A model generated the notes under the pieces. The model saw only the letters and a list, made by a program, of their open reading frames with translations. It did not search any database and had not been told where the DNA came from. The position numbers and the translations under genes are program-made. Shown here piece by piece: positions 1-12,656 of a stretch of DNA of 64,000 nucleotides. This stretch comes from Rhododendron vialii (lineage: Eukaryota > Streptophyta > Magnoliopsida > Ericales > Ericaceae). Position 1 is the stretch's first letter; each line of letters begins with the position of its first letter. The stretch is taken from NCBI RefSeq assembly GCF_030253575.1, contig NC_080557.1:30559001-30623000 (forward strand). Direction: 5' to 3'.

Positions 1-705
1 ACCCTAAATGCCCATCCATGATAGACAATAATTTGTGGCCAGCCGAACTGTCTACCAACATGTCCACTATTGGCATTGGATATTCATCTTTAGGTGTTGC
101 TAAATTTAAGTCTCTAAAATCAACACAAATTCTTATTTTCCCATTTTTCTTAGGGACTGGAACTATATTAGATAACCATTCAACATACCTTGCTGTCCTG
201 ATAAAGCCAGCATTCAAAAGGTTCTGGACTTCCTCCTTGACTTTGGCTATGATTTTTAGGGACATCTTTCTAGGTGACTGTTTGAATGGTTTGAACTGTG
301 TTTAATAGGTAGTCTGTGCTCCACCAATTCTCTGTCTAAACCTGGTAGTTCATTATAGCTCCAAGCAAAACAATCTTTATTCTCCCTCAATACTTCTATT
401 AACTTGGCCTTTGCATCAGCATTTAGCCACTTTTTAATTTGTACGGGATTAGGATTTTCATTATCTCCCAATTTGACTTCCTCTAAAGGGTCTTGGGAAT
501 CTATAGCACTAGATAATACTTCTTTGAATGCTTCAAGCTTTGAGATCAATTCAGATCTATCTTCTAAAGCATCATCCCAAATGTCCTCTTCCTGAACCTT
601 CTGTTCAACTTTGAGAGCTAAATATTTCACCAAAGCCAACCAACTGGCTTCTTCTATCTCCTTGGATTTACATCTAAGCACCATCTGTTGGGGTGTCTGA
701 TTCAT
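1..705 (-). pseudogene. Reverse transcriptase N-terminal part (element A)
   Basis: The frame from 705 to about 300 gives the linker before RT, with the family-typical stretch DCFAWSYNELPGLDRELVEH. From about 300 to 1 the neighbouring frame gives the RT fingers and palm start, including VPVPKKNGKIRICVDFRDLN and the segment around SIMDGHLG near the edge, which holds the first catalytic aspartate region. The two frames join only through a one-base frameshift near 295-305. The YxDD catalytic motif lies outside the window. In life this would copy retrotransposon RNA into DNA in cytoplasmic particles. The identification as Ty3-gypsy RT (RVT_1 family) is secure; the copy is broken. Confidence 0.88.
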
Positions 706-1609
706 AACTAACTGCTTGTTTCAGCTTCGCCTTTAACTTAACCAATTCCCCACTGTCCATCTCGCTGGTTGGGTGTGTGGTTGCTTGTGTCAAGTCACTG
801 AGAGGTATAATTTCAGGCTTGTACATCTCTGCCTCAGCAAAGTTTGCTGAAGCACTGAATGGATGAGGATCTGCCTTTATTTCCTCGATCCATATTTCTT
901 TACCGTTCTCATACTTCACAATCATTAAAGCTTGATGCATAGAAGATGGAATACAACCATTCACATGTATCCAATCTCCACCTAGTAAAGCATTATACTT
1001 ACTTGCAAAGGTATCAACTACAAAGAAAGCTATATCAGTTTCTACACCTCCCACTGCCAATCGAATAGAAACTATTCCCTTGGCACTCTTGCTTTCTCCA
1101 GTGAAACATGCAATGGAAGTACTAGTTGGAATCAACTTAACCTTCTCTTTCCCCAACTTCTTGAGAGTTCGAATAGGTAATATATTCACAGCAGCTCCAT
1201 TATCCACTAGAACTCTGTTGAGAGGGATCCCATCAAACGTTATAGAAATGTATAACGGTTTCAAATGATATCTCATAGCATCAGATGGAGGTTTGAATGG
1301 ATAAGAAACATCAGCATAGTTAAAATCCACTATTAAGGGTGAATTTGAGTCTGAATCAACATTTGGGGCAAAACTAGTAGTTTCCTTTGAAGTTGCCTCA
1401 GTGTTTTGAATCTCATTGGTCAAAATGAGAATATCATAATCTCCATCTATCATTTGTGGTTCCTTGGTTTCCTGCATTTCTTCCCGAATTTTTAATTCCT
1501 CACTGCTGGAAATCTCAATTATTTCCAATGGATCTTCACTGGGCTTAGAAATTGATGGGGTTGAAGACCAATCTGGGCTTACAAAAGTCATACTAGAAGG
1601 TTGTACCAT
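674..1609 (-). pseudogene. Retroviral-type aspartic protease (element A)
   Basis: A 311-codon open frame holds a pepsin-like retrotransposon protease. The segment PLNRVLVDNGAAVNILPI carries the catalytic D in a D-N-G-A context; Ty3-gypsy proteases normally have D-S/T-G, but D-N-G is common in plant Tat/Athila-type elements. Downstream, FFVVDTFASKYNALLGGDWI is the conserved flap-to-C-terminal region (the LLGRPWL position of relatives). The N-terminal third is an acidic, low-complexity spacer. It overlaps the RT-linker frame by 32 bases, which implies a frameshift between protease and RT in this copy. Role: processing of the Gag-Pol polyprotein. Confidence 0.82.
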
Positions 1610-2673
1610 ATTGATCTGTACCTCTGGTATTGAGCCAAATTGAATTACCTTCTCCCTACATGACTATTCCTGTTCTTCTTCACCCTTTACTTCTGCTTCA
1701 TTGCCTGTTACAGCAGAAGTTTCCATAGGAGAAGAACTTCTCTCTTTTTCCTCCTATTCAACTAGCATAGCTTCTAGCAAACCTAACTGGTAACTAGCCA
1801 AAGAGTTTATAGAATTAAGATTCTGATCATCTTCATCATCATCCATGGCTGCTGTTAATTCCATCAAAGTCTTTTCCTTCAAATGCTGGTAACCTTTCTG
1901 AATAAGCTTTTCAGATTCTTCCTTTCGAACCCTGTTAAACTATGATTTGGCTTGGCCTCTCTCCACATTTTATCCTTTGGAAGGAGTTCTTCCATTTGGA
2001 AAAGAGTATACCTTCTTTGAAGTTTCCTTTTTTGAGTCCTTGTTAGAATAGGGACCATTTGTGGCACCTTGGTCTTTAGATCTCTGACCAAAACCCATTG
2101 ACCAACGGGTGAATTTGGTGGTTTATAGGTTTTGCCTATTTTAGACAAATCCTTATATCCCTGAAATAACTCCGGTTTGATCTTCTTCAAAAACCAATTA
2201 GGTACTCCTTTTACCAAAGAGAATTGCTCTTGTGACACTTCTTGATCTCGCTGAGTTACTGCTTCTTTTCCAGTATTGACCTTCATCTGAGGAGGATATT
2301 CCCTCTTCGAAGTTGGCGGAGCTGGGCTTGTTGGTGTGTTTCTCTTCGAAGTCAACAATGGCTTCTCTTCTCTAATCTGACTAGCAGCCATCCAAGGTCT
2401 TCCTTGGTTGTTCTGATTCAAGGCCTTTAGTTCCATTCTCTTAGGGAAAAAGTCTGCTCCTTGTCTATCCAAATCTTTGAAAATTAAGTAATTGGCTCTG
2501 CATTCCACACATAGACATTCTAGAAAAGATGCTTCCAACATTGGAAAATGATTTTTCTCCATATTCCTTTGTGGCTGGTCCCTCTTAACGTATCCAAGAC
2601 CATTGTTCCTTGTCATAGTGTTTTGAGGTTGGCCAATATATGGTCTTCCTCTGCCAAACTGGAGTGTGTTCAT
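1610..2673 (-). pseudogene. gag-protease spacer polyprotein segment (element A)
   Basis: The minus frame 2673-1879 encodes 264 residues rich in charged and proline residues, with LTRTQKRKLQRRYTLFQMEE near its end, a motif seen in the spacer between gag and protease of plant Ty3-gypsy polyproteins. From 1878 to 1610 an acidic stretch (MDDDEDDQN) follows, with in-frame stops near 1753 and 1666. No zinc knuckle was seen. The right-hand end at 2673 is abrupt and abuts probable LTR sequence. Assignment rests on position and composition more than on a defined domain. Confidence 0.6.
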
Positions 2674-2848
2674 GTTGACAGGTCATGAAGTAAACCGCAT
2701 GGTGTTTTAGGAAAGTTCTGACTGGCTCAGAAAGCTGTCGGCCACGCTCACTCGAACTACAGCTACAAAACGGCTTAGCTGAAAAAGCACTACCAGCCCA
2801 CCTAGAAGACACCTCCCTTATTTTGAATTGAAATCCTTGGCTCTTGCC

Positions 2849-2856
2849 TATAAATA
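2849..2856 (+). promoter_or_regulatory. TATA box of the B-type LTR
   Basis: TATAAATA sits in a TTGCC-TATAAATA-CACC context, followed within about 30 bases by an A/C-rich start region and a CT-rich tract. This is the usual arrangement of a plant LTR promoter reading rightward into B. Confidence 0.6.
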
Positions 2857-3291
2857 CACCCCTCCACTCAAGTGAAAAGGGCCCATAATCTCTCTCTCTC
2901 ATCTTGCCCTTACATCCCTTCTCTATTTCCAAGCCTTGAGAAAGTTGTTCTAAAAACATTCTTCGGGCATTTTTTTTCTCAAAACACTCCATTTTTCTCC
3001 TCACCTTCAAAACTTAGTCTATTCTTAACTTCAAACCGCCCCCCCCCCCCCCCCCCCCCCCCATCTAAACATCCAACAAACTATATATACCCACACATCC
3101 ATGTGCCTTCATCTACAACTGCCCACCTTCGTTCAAGCTCAAGATCAAAGGTAAAAAGCAAGTTTCCTTGGGCTAGGCCCTGTCCTTGCCTTGAGGGGAC
3201 TTTTCTGTAATCAAGCTTGACCTCTTTTGGGTTGAGTACTGATTTAAAAATCATTTTCAGAAACTAAAATGATCACTACACTAGACATACC

Positions 3292-3350
3292 ACACCGCAC
3301 GGTGTTCTGATGCATCACACGGTGTAGTACGTTCAGGCGCACGGTGTTTT
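3292..3350 (+). repeat. CACGGTGT motif cluster
   Basis: Three copies of a CACGGTGT core lie within 60 bases. The first is part of ACACCGCACGGTGT (3292-3305), an inverted repeat of CGGTGT around a CA centre. Related cores occur at about 2693 and 20777 in the same LTR, and at 46836-46930 and 57225-57415 beside the PMD pseudogene. Confidence 0.6.
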
Positions 3351-3599
3351 ACTGTTTATCGTTTATTTATCCAGACTGTCTGGATCATGACCATTCCTTG
3401 TCAGGACTGTTTATATTACTGGAATACCGTCATCAGTGCATTTCAGAATGAGACCATATATACAAGCCATGTCTCGCTTTCTAAATGAAGTTTTCTTGAT
3501 CGTTCTAAGCGATCAAATGAATCCAAAGGTTGTTTATTTTCATGGCTTGAAGGAATGGTGTTTTCTAAGACGAATCATAAGTTATATACTGTTTAATGT

Positions 3600-3612
3600 C
3601 ACTACAACAAAA
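3600..3612 (+). repeat. CACTA left terminal inverted repeat
   Basis: CACTACAACAAAA pairs with the element's right end at 20674-20686, whose reverse complement is CACCACAAGAAAA. The end is preceded directly by the TSD base triplet TGT. Confidence 0.93.
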
Positions 3613-3945
3613 ATGAGAATAAGTGACGAAATTACTTGTGAGGAAAATAGATTTCGTCTCCAATTGTGCCTATTGGTGAGGAATTTTTTTTTTTCATCAC
3701 CAATTAATAGGGCAGACAAATTTAAGGTGAGGAAATTTTATATTGTCAATAAAAATAGTTAATTAGTGAGGAAAATATAAATTTTGTCACCTAAAGGTTG
3801 ACAAAATAAATATAAGGTGACGAAAAATTTACTTTCGTCACTAATCTATTCCATTCATAATCTGCAGAGATGCTTACAACTATTACGTGACAAATTAGTT
3901 CCTCACAAAAAGAAAGGGTTTGGGTGACGAATTTTTTTTGTCGTT
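3613..3945 (+). repeat. CACTA left subterminal repeat array
   Basis: This AT-rich array has repeated short motifs in both orientations, including AGTGACGAAAT, TGAGGAAAAT, TTCGTCACTAA and GGTGACGAA. Such subterminal motifs are the binding sites of the TNPA-type protein in known En/Spm elements; that role here is inferred from family knowledge. Confidence 0.85.
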
Positions 3946-3959
3946 CTTAAGGGGAAATT

Positions 3960-4277
3960 TTGGCGGGTGGAAAAGGCGGTGAAAATTTTGGGCGTTAATC
4001 CCAAAATTTTAGCTGAAAGCCCTTGTTCATTTCTATTCTCTCACAAACCCCATCACTCTTTCACACCACGCCCCACTCCATCTCTGCAACTCCATCACTC
4101 ACACCGCTCCCTCGCCATCTCTGCAACGCCGAATCTCTCTCTCAAGGTATGTTATTCAACTTATTTCTCTTCTCCTCTATGGCCCCTTCATCACTTTCCT
4201 CCCCCGATTTCTAACCTCTACTGCATTCCTTTTTTTTTTGCAGCGGCATGATCAGTCATCAATGTCCGATTCTAGTG

Positions 4278-4315
<38 letters not shown>

Positions 4316-6278
4316 TTTTCTTGATTAGGTTCCGAATTTCTTACTTTGGAGTATTAGTAAAGCCTTAGATCTGAAATCCCGAGTAGATCCTGTAAGCCGC
4401 CGTCGATTTCTTCATAAAGTCATTGTAACCTATTCTATGTTTGCTATATAGATTTCCCATTCTGTGATTAGTTTATTCTGTAATCAAGCCAGAAAATGGT
4501 TCAAAACGTGGAAAGTCACTAACGGTATGAGCTGTTGGGGCTCTGTTCTTGATACCGTAACAATTTTATAGTAGTGTCTTCCATTTGGTCTGTATGAAAA
4601 CATCTTTGCTTTCATTTGCATTTCATTTGAGTGTCATGTAATGGCTATAAAAGCCAAGGTCTGTTTTCATTTTAAAATCAGCCTTTAGATTGTTATCTAA
4701 GTTTTCTTCAGATATTAGATTATTGAATCTCAATGAACAGGAAGTCCACAACATCGAGAACATGATGGAAGGATAACCTTGCACATAGCATGGACAACAT
4801 CTTTTTTATGTCAGAGTCAAGCATAAATGGTTGTCCCCACTCCAAAGGTCTCAAACACAATGAGATTGTTTAACATTTCTTTATTCTGATACTCGTACCC
4901 TTATGTCTTATGCCCTAGTTTTTTTAATGGAGCTAACTTCATATATTTCTTTTAACGTTTTATATTCTTCAAGTCAAACATGATTCTAGATAATAGAGGA
5001 GGAATAAGGGTGGGGCTATGGCTGCTTGGGGGCTGTTTTGGGACTGGTTTTAGAGATGATTTCAGAGTTTATTTCATCTGGTTTTAGGGGTTATTTTTGT
5101 AGGGTCTTAGGGGTTTTTTTTCCATTCTTGTATGCATTTTTCTTTGGACTATATTCTTTTCTTACTCCCATAACTTGATAGAGCACGTATTGGTAATTAG
5201 CAGCCTATATAGAGGAGAGGGGTTGGGAGTAATAGGGATAGCCTATATAGGTTAGAGGGAATTGTCCTTAATTGGACAATGAAATTGTGAATTTTCACCA
5301 TTAACTCAGAACATTCATGTGGTTTAAACAGAATTCAGCGGGTTCAATCGAACCTTCAGTCATTCGAACTTAAAACTTCATAGGTATAGTTCATATTTTT
5401 GGAAACTAGGGGTTTAGCTAAACCCTCTAACTATATGGTACAACGGCTACCGCCACCAAGCTTGTACATAGGAATCGCTGAAACAAGAGTAGCCATTGAG
5501 GTATAGAAATATGTTGGGACTAAACAATCCTTCGAAATAAAAGCTATCGTGAAGACTGGAAGGCATACTAAATCTTAACCAAACTGATGTAGATGACCTT
5601 TTGACGAATAGTTGTTTAATGTAGTATTTACATTTTTGCTTTTTTACTTTAAGAGGTAGTAGAAGACGGCGATTCTTCCACATGCACGCATATTCAGAAC
5701 TTTTTAAGCTTGAAGTATGCATTTTACCTAATGTATTGTGTTGCTTTATTTATAGCTAATTGTGAAGAGTATTCATGCTAAGAGAGTTTTTTGTCAATCC
5801 ATAATTGTATTGACCTTCCTGGCATTCTCTTTCTTCCTATTGGAGAATGTGAAAAGGAGAGAGATTCCCAGCATTTAGTCAAGTTTTAAGAATATATGTG
5901 TCTAAGATGTTTGACATAATGTTCTATTTGGTTTTGATGTTCATTAATTTGGAAGTCTATGGATTATGGAGGTTTCTTAACTTCATTAGTTGCTTTCCAT
6001 ATGGCGCTTTAAGCTTTTCCTCTGCTTCAGAATTTTACTCCATTGTATACTTAGTCACAGTCAAACTAAATACTTCCATTAATTAGGTTACTATAAAATT
6101 ATTAAATTGAACTTTGTACCATGCCTTAGCTTCGTAAGTAGGTCTATTCTAATATTTTTGTTTATTCAAATCTATCCAATCCAAAGACCTCATTCATGGT
6201 AAGCAACTTAATTACTATGTGATGCATGACATGACATTAATTTGATTACTTAAATCGTACTTGCATTTGCTATCAGAC
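3960..6278 (+). promoter_or_regulatory. CACTA transposase 5' leader region
   Basis: No coding domain was recognised over these 2.3 kb. A CT-rich leader at about 4020-4145 ends in a good splice donor (CAAG/GTATGT), and a T-rich tract plus AG at about 4243 gives a matching acceptor, so one or two non-coding 5' exons before the transposase start at 6279 are likely. A (CT)n microsatellite lies at 4280-4312. The rest is AT-rich intron-like DNA without recognisable repeats. Confidence 0.4.
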
Positions 6279-9200
6279 ATGGACAAAAATTGGATGAAAA
6301 TGGGCATGACAGCAGATGGAAGAATAAGTCAGCTGTATTATAATGGAGTTACTTTGTTTATTCAATTTGCAAGAGCAGTTGTTGATGCGCAAGGTAATAT
6401 TCTGTGTCCGTGTCTAAAGTGTGTAAACTTTTACCAAAAAAGTCCAGAATATGTGCAAATTCATTTGCTTCAGCATGGGATTATGCAAAGTTACACTACA
6501 TGGCATGAGCATGGAGAACCCCGTGAATCAAATGATGTTCGGCGTCATGAAATGAGAGATGGTGATCTAGGTGGTATTGATGCATTGGTGGAAGATCGGA
6601 TAAAAGGGGAACCAATAGATACAACCCAACATCATGAGGAAATCCAGAACTTTGATAAACTTTTGAATGACGCCCAGCGTGAGATATACCCAGGTAGCAA
6701 AGATTATAATTTGTTGAAGTTTGTTATTGAGGTATTTAATATGAAGGTAACGAACCATTGGACCAATAAATCACTTGATATGTTCTTGAAGTTCCAGATT
6801 AAACTTTTACCATAAGGTAATTTAGTTCCCAAAAACACATACGAGGCAAGGAAGATATTGTCTGGCTTAGGCTTGTCATACGAGCTCATTGATGCCTGCA
6901 TAAATGATTGTATACTCTTTTGGAAGGAAAATGCAGCACTGGATAGATGTCCAAAGTGCAATGTGTCGAGGTACAAGATCAATTGTGCTAGGGGAAAGAA
7001 GATTGCACGTAAGATTTTGCGTTACTTCCCTTTGACACCGAGATTAAAACGGTTGTTCATGACTAGAGCGATAGCCGAGGCCATGAGATGGCACATGAAT
7101 AATCCTACTGATGGTGAAGAATCCGGGCATCCAGCCCACAGTGATGAGTGGAAGGAGTTTGATGTTAAGCATCCTGAGTTCGCTTGTGAGGCTCGCAATG
7201 TGAGACTAGAAATAGCAACTGATGGGTTCAACCCTTTCGGTAACATGAGCAACTCTTATAGCATGTGGCCTGTCATTCTTATTCCCTACAACCTACCACC
7301 ATGGTTGGTTATGAAAGATTCGTTCTTCATGCTAACATTGCTTATTCCAGGGGATAAACAACCCGGGATAGATATTGATGTTTATTTGAGACCTTTGGTT
7401 GATGAGTTGAAGGAGTTATGGCACACTGGTACATCAACTTATGACGCAGCGAGTTGTGAGGGTTCCAAATGCGTGCAACTTTTTGGTGGACACTACATGA
7501 TTGGCCAGCATTGGGTGACATCTCATGGTGGAGAACAAAGGGCCATTATTCTTGTTATACTTGCAACGATGAACCATATTTTGAGTCATTGAGAAGTAAG
7601 ACTGCGTACACAAATCATCGAGCCTACTTGCCGGAAGATCATGCTGAATGGAGAAAGAGGCTAGCCTATAATGGTAAGCCTGAAAATCGGAAGAGGTCTT
7701 TAGAGTTGCCGGTGGAAAAGATACAAGAGCAATTGAACAATGTAAGCGAGGTCATCTTGGGAAAGAATCCAGCCAATAAGAAAAGGAAACGCCACAAACT
7801 GAACTGGACAAAGAAAAGTATTTTGTATGAACTAACATATGTGAAGGATAGGAAACTTCTACACAACATTGATGTCATGCATTGTGAGAAAAATTTCAGT
7901 GAAAATATTGTTGGAACAATGTTGGGCATTGATGGAAAGAACAAGGACACGAACAAGGCACGAAAGGATTTGGAAGATAAGGGCATACGAAAAGATCTGT
8001 GGTTGACACAACGTCCCGACGGATCGTATGTCAAGCCTTGTGCAAGCTTTGCGCTAACCCTTAAAGAGAGAGAGGCTTTCTTTGAATTCTTGAAATCGGT
8101 CAAGTATCCAGATGGCTATGCAGCAAACATATCAAGGTCTGTGAATTCAACTAATGGTCGACTAACTGGCCTAAAAAGTCATGACTACCATATACTTATA
8201 CAACAGATTCTTCCAATTGGGATGCGTGGTTTTGTGGATAAGGAAATTAGTACAACATTATTTGAGTTGGGTAGTTTCTTCCAAGACCTCTGTTCTAAGA
8301 CATTGAGGCGTAGTGAATTGGAGAAATTAGAAGAACGCATAGTGCTCATACTATGCAAGCTTGAAAAGATCTTTCCTCCAGCCTTCTTTGACATGATGGT
8401 CCACTTAGCTGTTCACCTACCACGTGAGGCCATACTTGGAGGACCAGTACATTATCGGTGGATGTACCCAATAGAAAGGTAACTGTAACAAACATAATTA
8501 TTGATTGAAAGAGGTCATTGTTTTACATGTGTAATCTTACTCTTAACTGGTCTTGAAGGTTCCTTGGAACTCTGAAACAGTTTGTTTCTAATCGAGCTCG
8601 ACCAGAAGGTTCGATTGCAGAGGCTTACATTGTCAAGGAGTGCATTACTTTTTGCTTGATGTATCTTGATGAGGTTGAAACCGTGCATAATCGACCTCAA
8701 CGAAATGAAGACTTTGGCAAACGTCGTAAAGGCTACACAGTATTCACAGAGACAGCTCGTCCTTTTGGGCTAGTCACAAGGAATGGTGAGATGTCACAAG
8801 AACTCTGTGACATGGCCCATTGGTTCATTTTGTTAAATAGCCCTAAGATAGAGGAGTATCTAGAGTACGTAGTTGACTTTTTTATGTGGCTCTGATGACA
8901 ATGATAGTATTTCGGCTATTAATGACATTCTTTTTTGAATAGGGAACACAAAAAACTGTTGCATGTTTCAAATGGACAAAACATAACCAGTGTGCAACGA
9001 AAAGTCTTTCCAAAGTGGTTCAAAGAGAAGGTAAGATACTTGAAATTCTTTTAGTGATGCTAGTCATTAGTATTTAACGAACCATAACTTAAATTTAGCT
9101 AGCATAACTAACTTTTCCTTGGTTATATATACTACTTTAGGTAAATTGGTTGAGGGCTAACAAGTCAATAGAGGCGACCGATGAACTATGGTCATTAGCA

Positions 9201-9959
9201 AATGGTCCCAATTTGCTAGTGAAGGAGCACTACGGTTGCATAACTAATGGGTTAAGGTTCCGTACAAGAGAAGTAGATGACCGCCGTAGGAGTCAAAATA
9301 GTGGCGTGCTTGCTCATGGAGACCACGAGGGGAAGATGCACAAGTATTATGGTCACTTGATGAAAGTTTGGGAATTCGAGTACTTGTGTGAGAATACAGT
9401 CCTTTTGTTTCAATGTGAGTGGTACAACACCGGCAACACAGGCCGAAATGGCACTATACGAACTGATAAATACTGCACAAGTATTAATGTTAAGAGTCGG
9501 TGGTGTTAATCTGACACATTCATCTTGCCTAGCCAAGCAAAGCAAGTTTTCTACCTAAATGATACAAAATGTGGTGAACCTTGGCAAGTTGTGTAGTTGG
9601 TCAAGCAAAGGGGTGTGTTTGATTTACCAGAGGTGGGAGATGGTGAACCACCGGATTCTCTAGAATGTACCGATGCCTTCCAACAAGAAAGTATGACCTC
9701 AGGAGTGCCAATTGACATTGAAGGTAATATTCGGTTCCGTAGGGAAGACGCTGAAGTTGAGGTTATTGCTGGAGTTGGGCCATTAAATGAAATAACAGAA
9801 AACCTAACAGATGATGAATTTGATGAAGAGCATGAAATAATATGAGAGGATATAAATGATGAAGCTGGTGAAGATGATGAAATATCCGATGCTGATATGG
9901 ATCCTAATATGGATTATGACGCTGAGTTCTTTTTTTTGGGTAGATATATGTACTTCTAA
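6279..9959 (+). pseudogene. CACTA transposase, TNPD/TNP2-like (Transposase_21)
   Basis: This is the DNA-cutting transposase gene. The start ATG at 6279 follows an AG acceptor and opens with MDKNWMK, the transposase-associated N-terminal domain with a C-x-C-x2-C zinc pattern (CPCLKC). The large exon 6279-8478 then gives the Transposase_21 domain (around 6860-7600), a CxxC pair in the segment SCYTCNDEPYF, and the DUF4218 domain ending MYPIER. Further exons are 8559-8864, 8943-9030 and 9141-9959; the last has the DUF4216 region. All introns are short and GT-AG. Damage: in-frame stops at 6813 (TAA), 9507 (TAA), 9594 (TAG) and 9843 (TGA), and a frameshift near 7460. The frame reads on cleanly after each stop, so decay is moderate. 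An acidic tail closes the gene. Confidence 0.9.
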
Positions 9960-12211
9960 GCATTGTATGTGGATCCTTATATGTATTTTACATGTGCTTA
10001 GTTTTTGAAGTTATGGGTTTTCATTAGATATTTTGTTTTACACTGCTCTTAATCTGCATTAATTTTAAACTGCGTTGTTTATTTATAGTTCATCGTCACG
10101 CAGAAATGTCTAGAGGAGAAAAAGTGCCTACCAAAAAAAAACAAGGAAAAGTAATGCTCCAACCTAATTTTCTAGCAACTCATTAATTACAAAACACATT
10201 ATGAGAGGATAAGAGATGAGAAAGTAAAGAGGAACAATGAGGTATTGGAATCTCTTGGGGTTATGAAAATTGCAACATCTATGATGGGATCGGCTCGGCA
10301 CCAGTGTGCAAATGATAATGGGAAGCGTGGTAGGGCTGATCAGGTGGACGACCCTGACTATATACTATCAAATGATGAGGATGGTCATGGCGATAACAGT
10401 GAGTCTGATGACTCTTTTGAGCAAGAGGTAATAATGTATCTTTTTTTTAATCCTTTCTTCTTGTACTTTTTCTATTGCCTTCTCGTATGAAAGAACTGCA
10501 ATATGTATTAATACTGGTGCATTTTGTATTCTATTATTATAGGACATAGAGATACCACCAGGTGGTCTACCAGCACAATCGCATACAGAGCCACAATGTG
10601 GTGCAACTCTGATCTCTGAGAGGGTCACCCAATCAACACCTCATCCCTACATGGAAAGCCAGGCCTCACTGCCTCCTATTGCTCAGCCACAAAATGAGGT
10701 GCTACCTGAGAACAATGGCGGTGAGTAATGTAATATATGGTTTATTTTTACAGTTACATTATCTTGTTTTAGGTAGTCTAAGTAAAATTATGACTGGTGT
10801 GCTCTTTGTGGAAAAAAGAACAATTGACTGAAAACCTTACGAAAAAGAAGAGGTAATGTGATAGCTTGCTATGTACCAAGGGTTTCATTCTTTGATTGTT
10901 TCTATGCATGGCTGTGATAGCTATATCATACTTACCCTCATATCACTTTATCATACCTGAGGGGTTTTTGGTTTTCATTGGTGGGCATTTGTCATGTGAT
11001 GACCCCAAAGGTTTGTGCTTAGGACACTTGTGCACCTGCTGTTACTTTAACTTCTTGTCAATTCCATTGTTAACATATATGTGCTTGTGTGCTATTGGAA
11101 AGTGATATTGGAAAGTGCCTGTACTTGTGTCCCAAGTATATGATACTTGAATGTGCTGGATTTTTTTGCTAATACTGTGTATATTAGCTGTTATTGTAAC
11201 TGGTCTCATTAAGAATATTTAGATCCTCTAGTCTTTGCTTGGTTGCTTTGAATGACTAGCTGTACATAGCTGTTTTCTTTTAGCTGCTCTGAATGACTCT
11301 TACTGCTGATGCTTACTGTTGTTTGCTGCTTGCTGTACATAGTTGTTTGCTTCTATATTCTGATGCTTACTGCTTTTGCTGCTATTGTTTGCTGCTCAAA
11401 TAGCAATAGTTAGTTATCTACTGCTACTGATGTTCCATCCATTTGCAAATGGACTGTTTGAACTGGTACCAGCTGCCAGCTATCAATTACTACCATTTAC
11501 TGCCATCTCTTTTGTAAATGCTTAAGAGGACTAGGATACAAATATTGTCCTTTACTACTAGTTTGTCATAGTGAAGTCACTGAATTTTGGTTTCTGTTTT
11601 CTATTATGGCTGCTGTTTTTCAAGCCAGGGCAAAATACAGTTTCCTACAGCTGCTGCTGCTCTATTGTGTGAAGCCTACTGTTGCTTCTGTTCTGTCAGA
11701 CCAGTAGCAGTGCTGCTACTGTTCTGTTATCCTATTTTGTTACTGTTACTATGGCATTGTTTTCCTTCCCTCTTTACTGGATGGATTGGAAACATCGCAT
11801 ATTATTTAGCCCATGTGGCCATTTGGTGTAAACAATTTTATTTACTTTTGTTTTGTTTTCTTTTTGACAGAAATCAATAGACCTACCCGTGGACCTACGC
11901 GAGGCATTCAAGCTCAGGGACTCATTGACAAACAAGGAAAGCTTCCAGTTCCCATTCCACAACTATTCCGTGCGCCGGTAGGAAAGCATGCTACTCAATT
12001 GACCTCAAGGATTGGTGTCGAGGTTCGCACACATGTGATAGACGTTGGCGTCCCTAGGTGGAAAGCAGTAGATGAGAGTGTTAAAGCGCCTATACTTCAG
12101 CGCATAATGGTAAACGCTGAGTATTTCCAACAGTTAATCTTTCATTTGCAGCTACTCTCTTTCATTTGCAGCACACGTAAACGGAAGGTTAGAGTGATGA
12201 AAAGTGAGCAC

Positions 12212-12618
12212 CTTTGTCTGAGTCCTCTTGTTTTGAAACCAAAACTTGATCTGCTTAGGCTCAAGCCCCAGATCCCTATTCAGTTGACGCCGCTGGTTAT
12301 CATTTGGATGTGGGCATTCCTTGAAGAACCTTAAATTCACGTCATTCAAAAATCCCATTATTACAGACACATAGAGCTTTAGGAACGATCAGATCAATAT
12401 CGAACGCAACCAAATAAGCTAAAAACTACAAAATACGAAAGCTATGGTGAAACAGCATTGCCCAAACAAATTTCAAGAAATCCAAGGCAAAGAATGAATC
12501 AGTATCATCAAAGCTCCATTGACAATTGTTTATAGATAAAGTAAATGAAAAGCAATTAGAGAAAAAAATATACACTACTTGGCCCTAAGTTACCGATAGA
12601 GATCGTTAACCAAGCAGG

Positions 12619-12656
<38 letters not shown>

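Larger units (their letters stand above)
1..2673 (-). mobile_element. Ty3-gypsy LTR retrotransposon A, internal fragment
   Basis: Read on the minus strand, this stretch gives in order a gag-to-protease spacer, an aspartic protease and the start of a reverse transcriptase, the gene order of Ty3-gypsy elements. It runs off the left edge inside the RT domain. The gag proper and the 5' LTR, which should lie to the right, are absent: the open frame stops at 2673, where LTR-like DNA of element B begins. The fragment is therefore either truncated or cut by B. It has frameshifts and in-frame stops and is not functional. Confidence 0.85.
2674..3599 (+). repeat. 5' LTR of Ty3-gypsy element B, left part
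   Basis: This non-coding stretch starts with TGTTGACAGG next to the end of element A and is read as the left part of B's 5' LTR, which resumes at 20687 after the CACTA insertion. It contains a promoter-like TATAAATA at 2849-2856 on the plus strand, a CT-rich leader, a 24-base C run at 3039-3062 and a cluster of CACGGTGT motifs at 3292-3350. The right boundary is exact (TSD TGT at 3597-3599). The left boundary is inferred because the matching 3' LTR was not found. Confidence 0.55.

Noticed and set aside
5447-5722. 91-codon minus-strand open frame in the CACTA leader
   Set aside because: No family resemblance, no splice or start support; probably a chance frame in AT-rich DNA.
11587-11880. 97-codon open frame rich in Cys, Leu and Phe
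   Set aside because: It falls in the T/G-rich intron 3 of the TNPA-like gene, where simple TGC/TTT runs give such frames by chance.
12212-12329. HD-Zip homeodomain as a working host gene
   Set aside because: It lies antisense in an intron of a CACTA gene, inside the element's ends, and lacks the zipper and START domains downstream.
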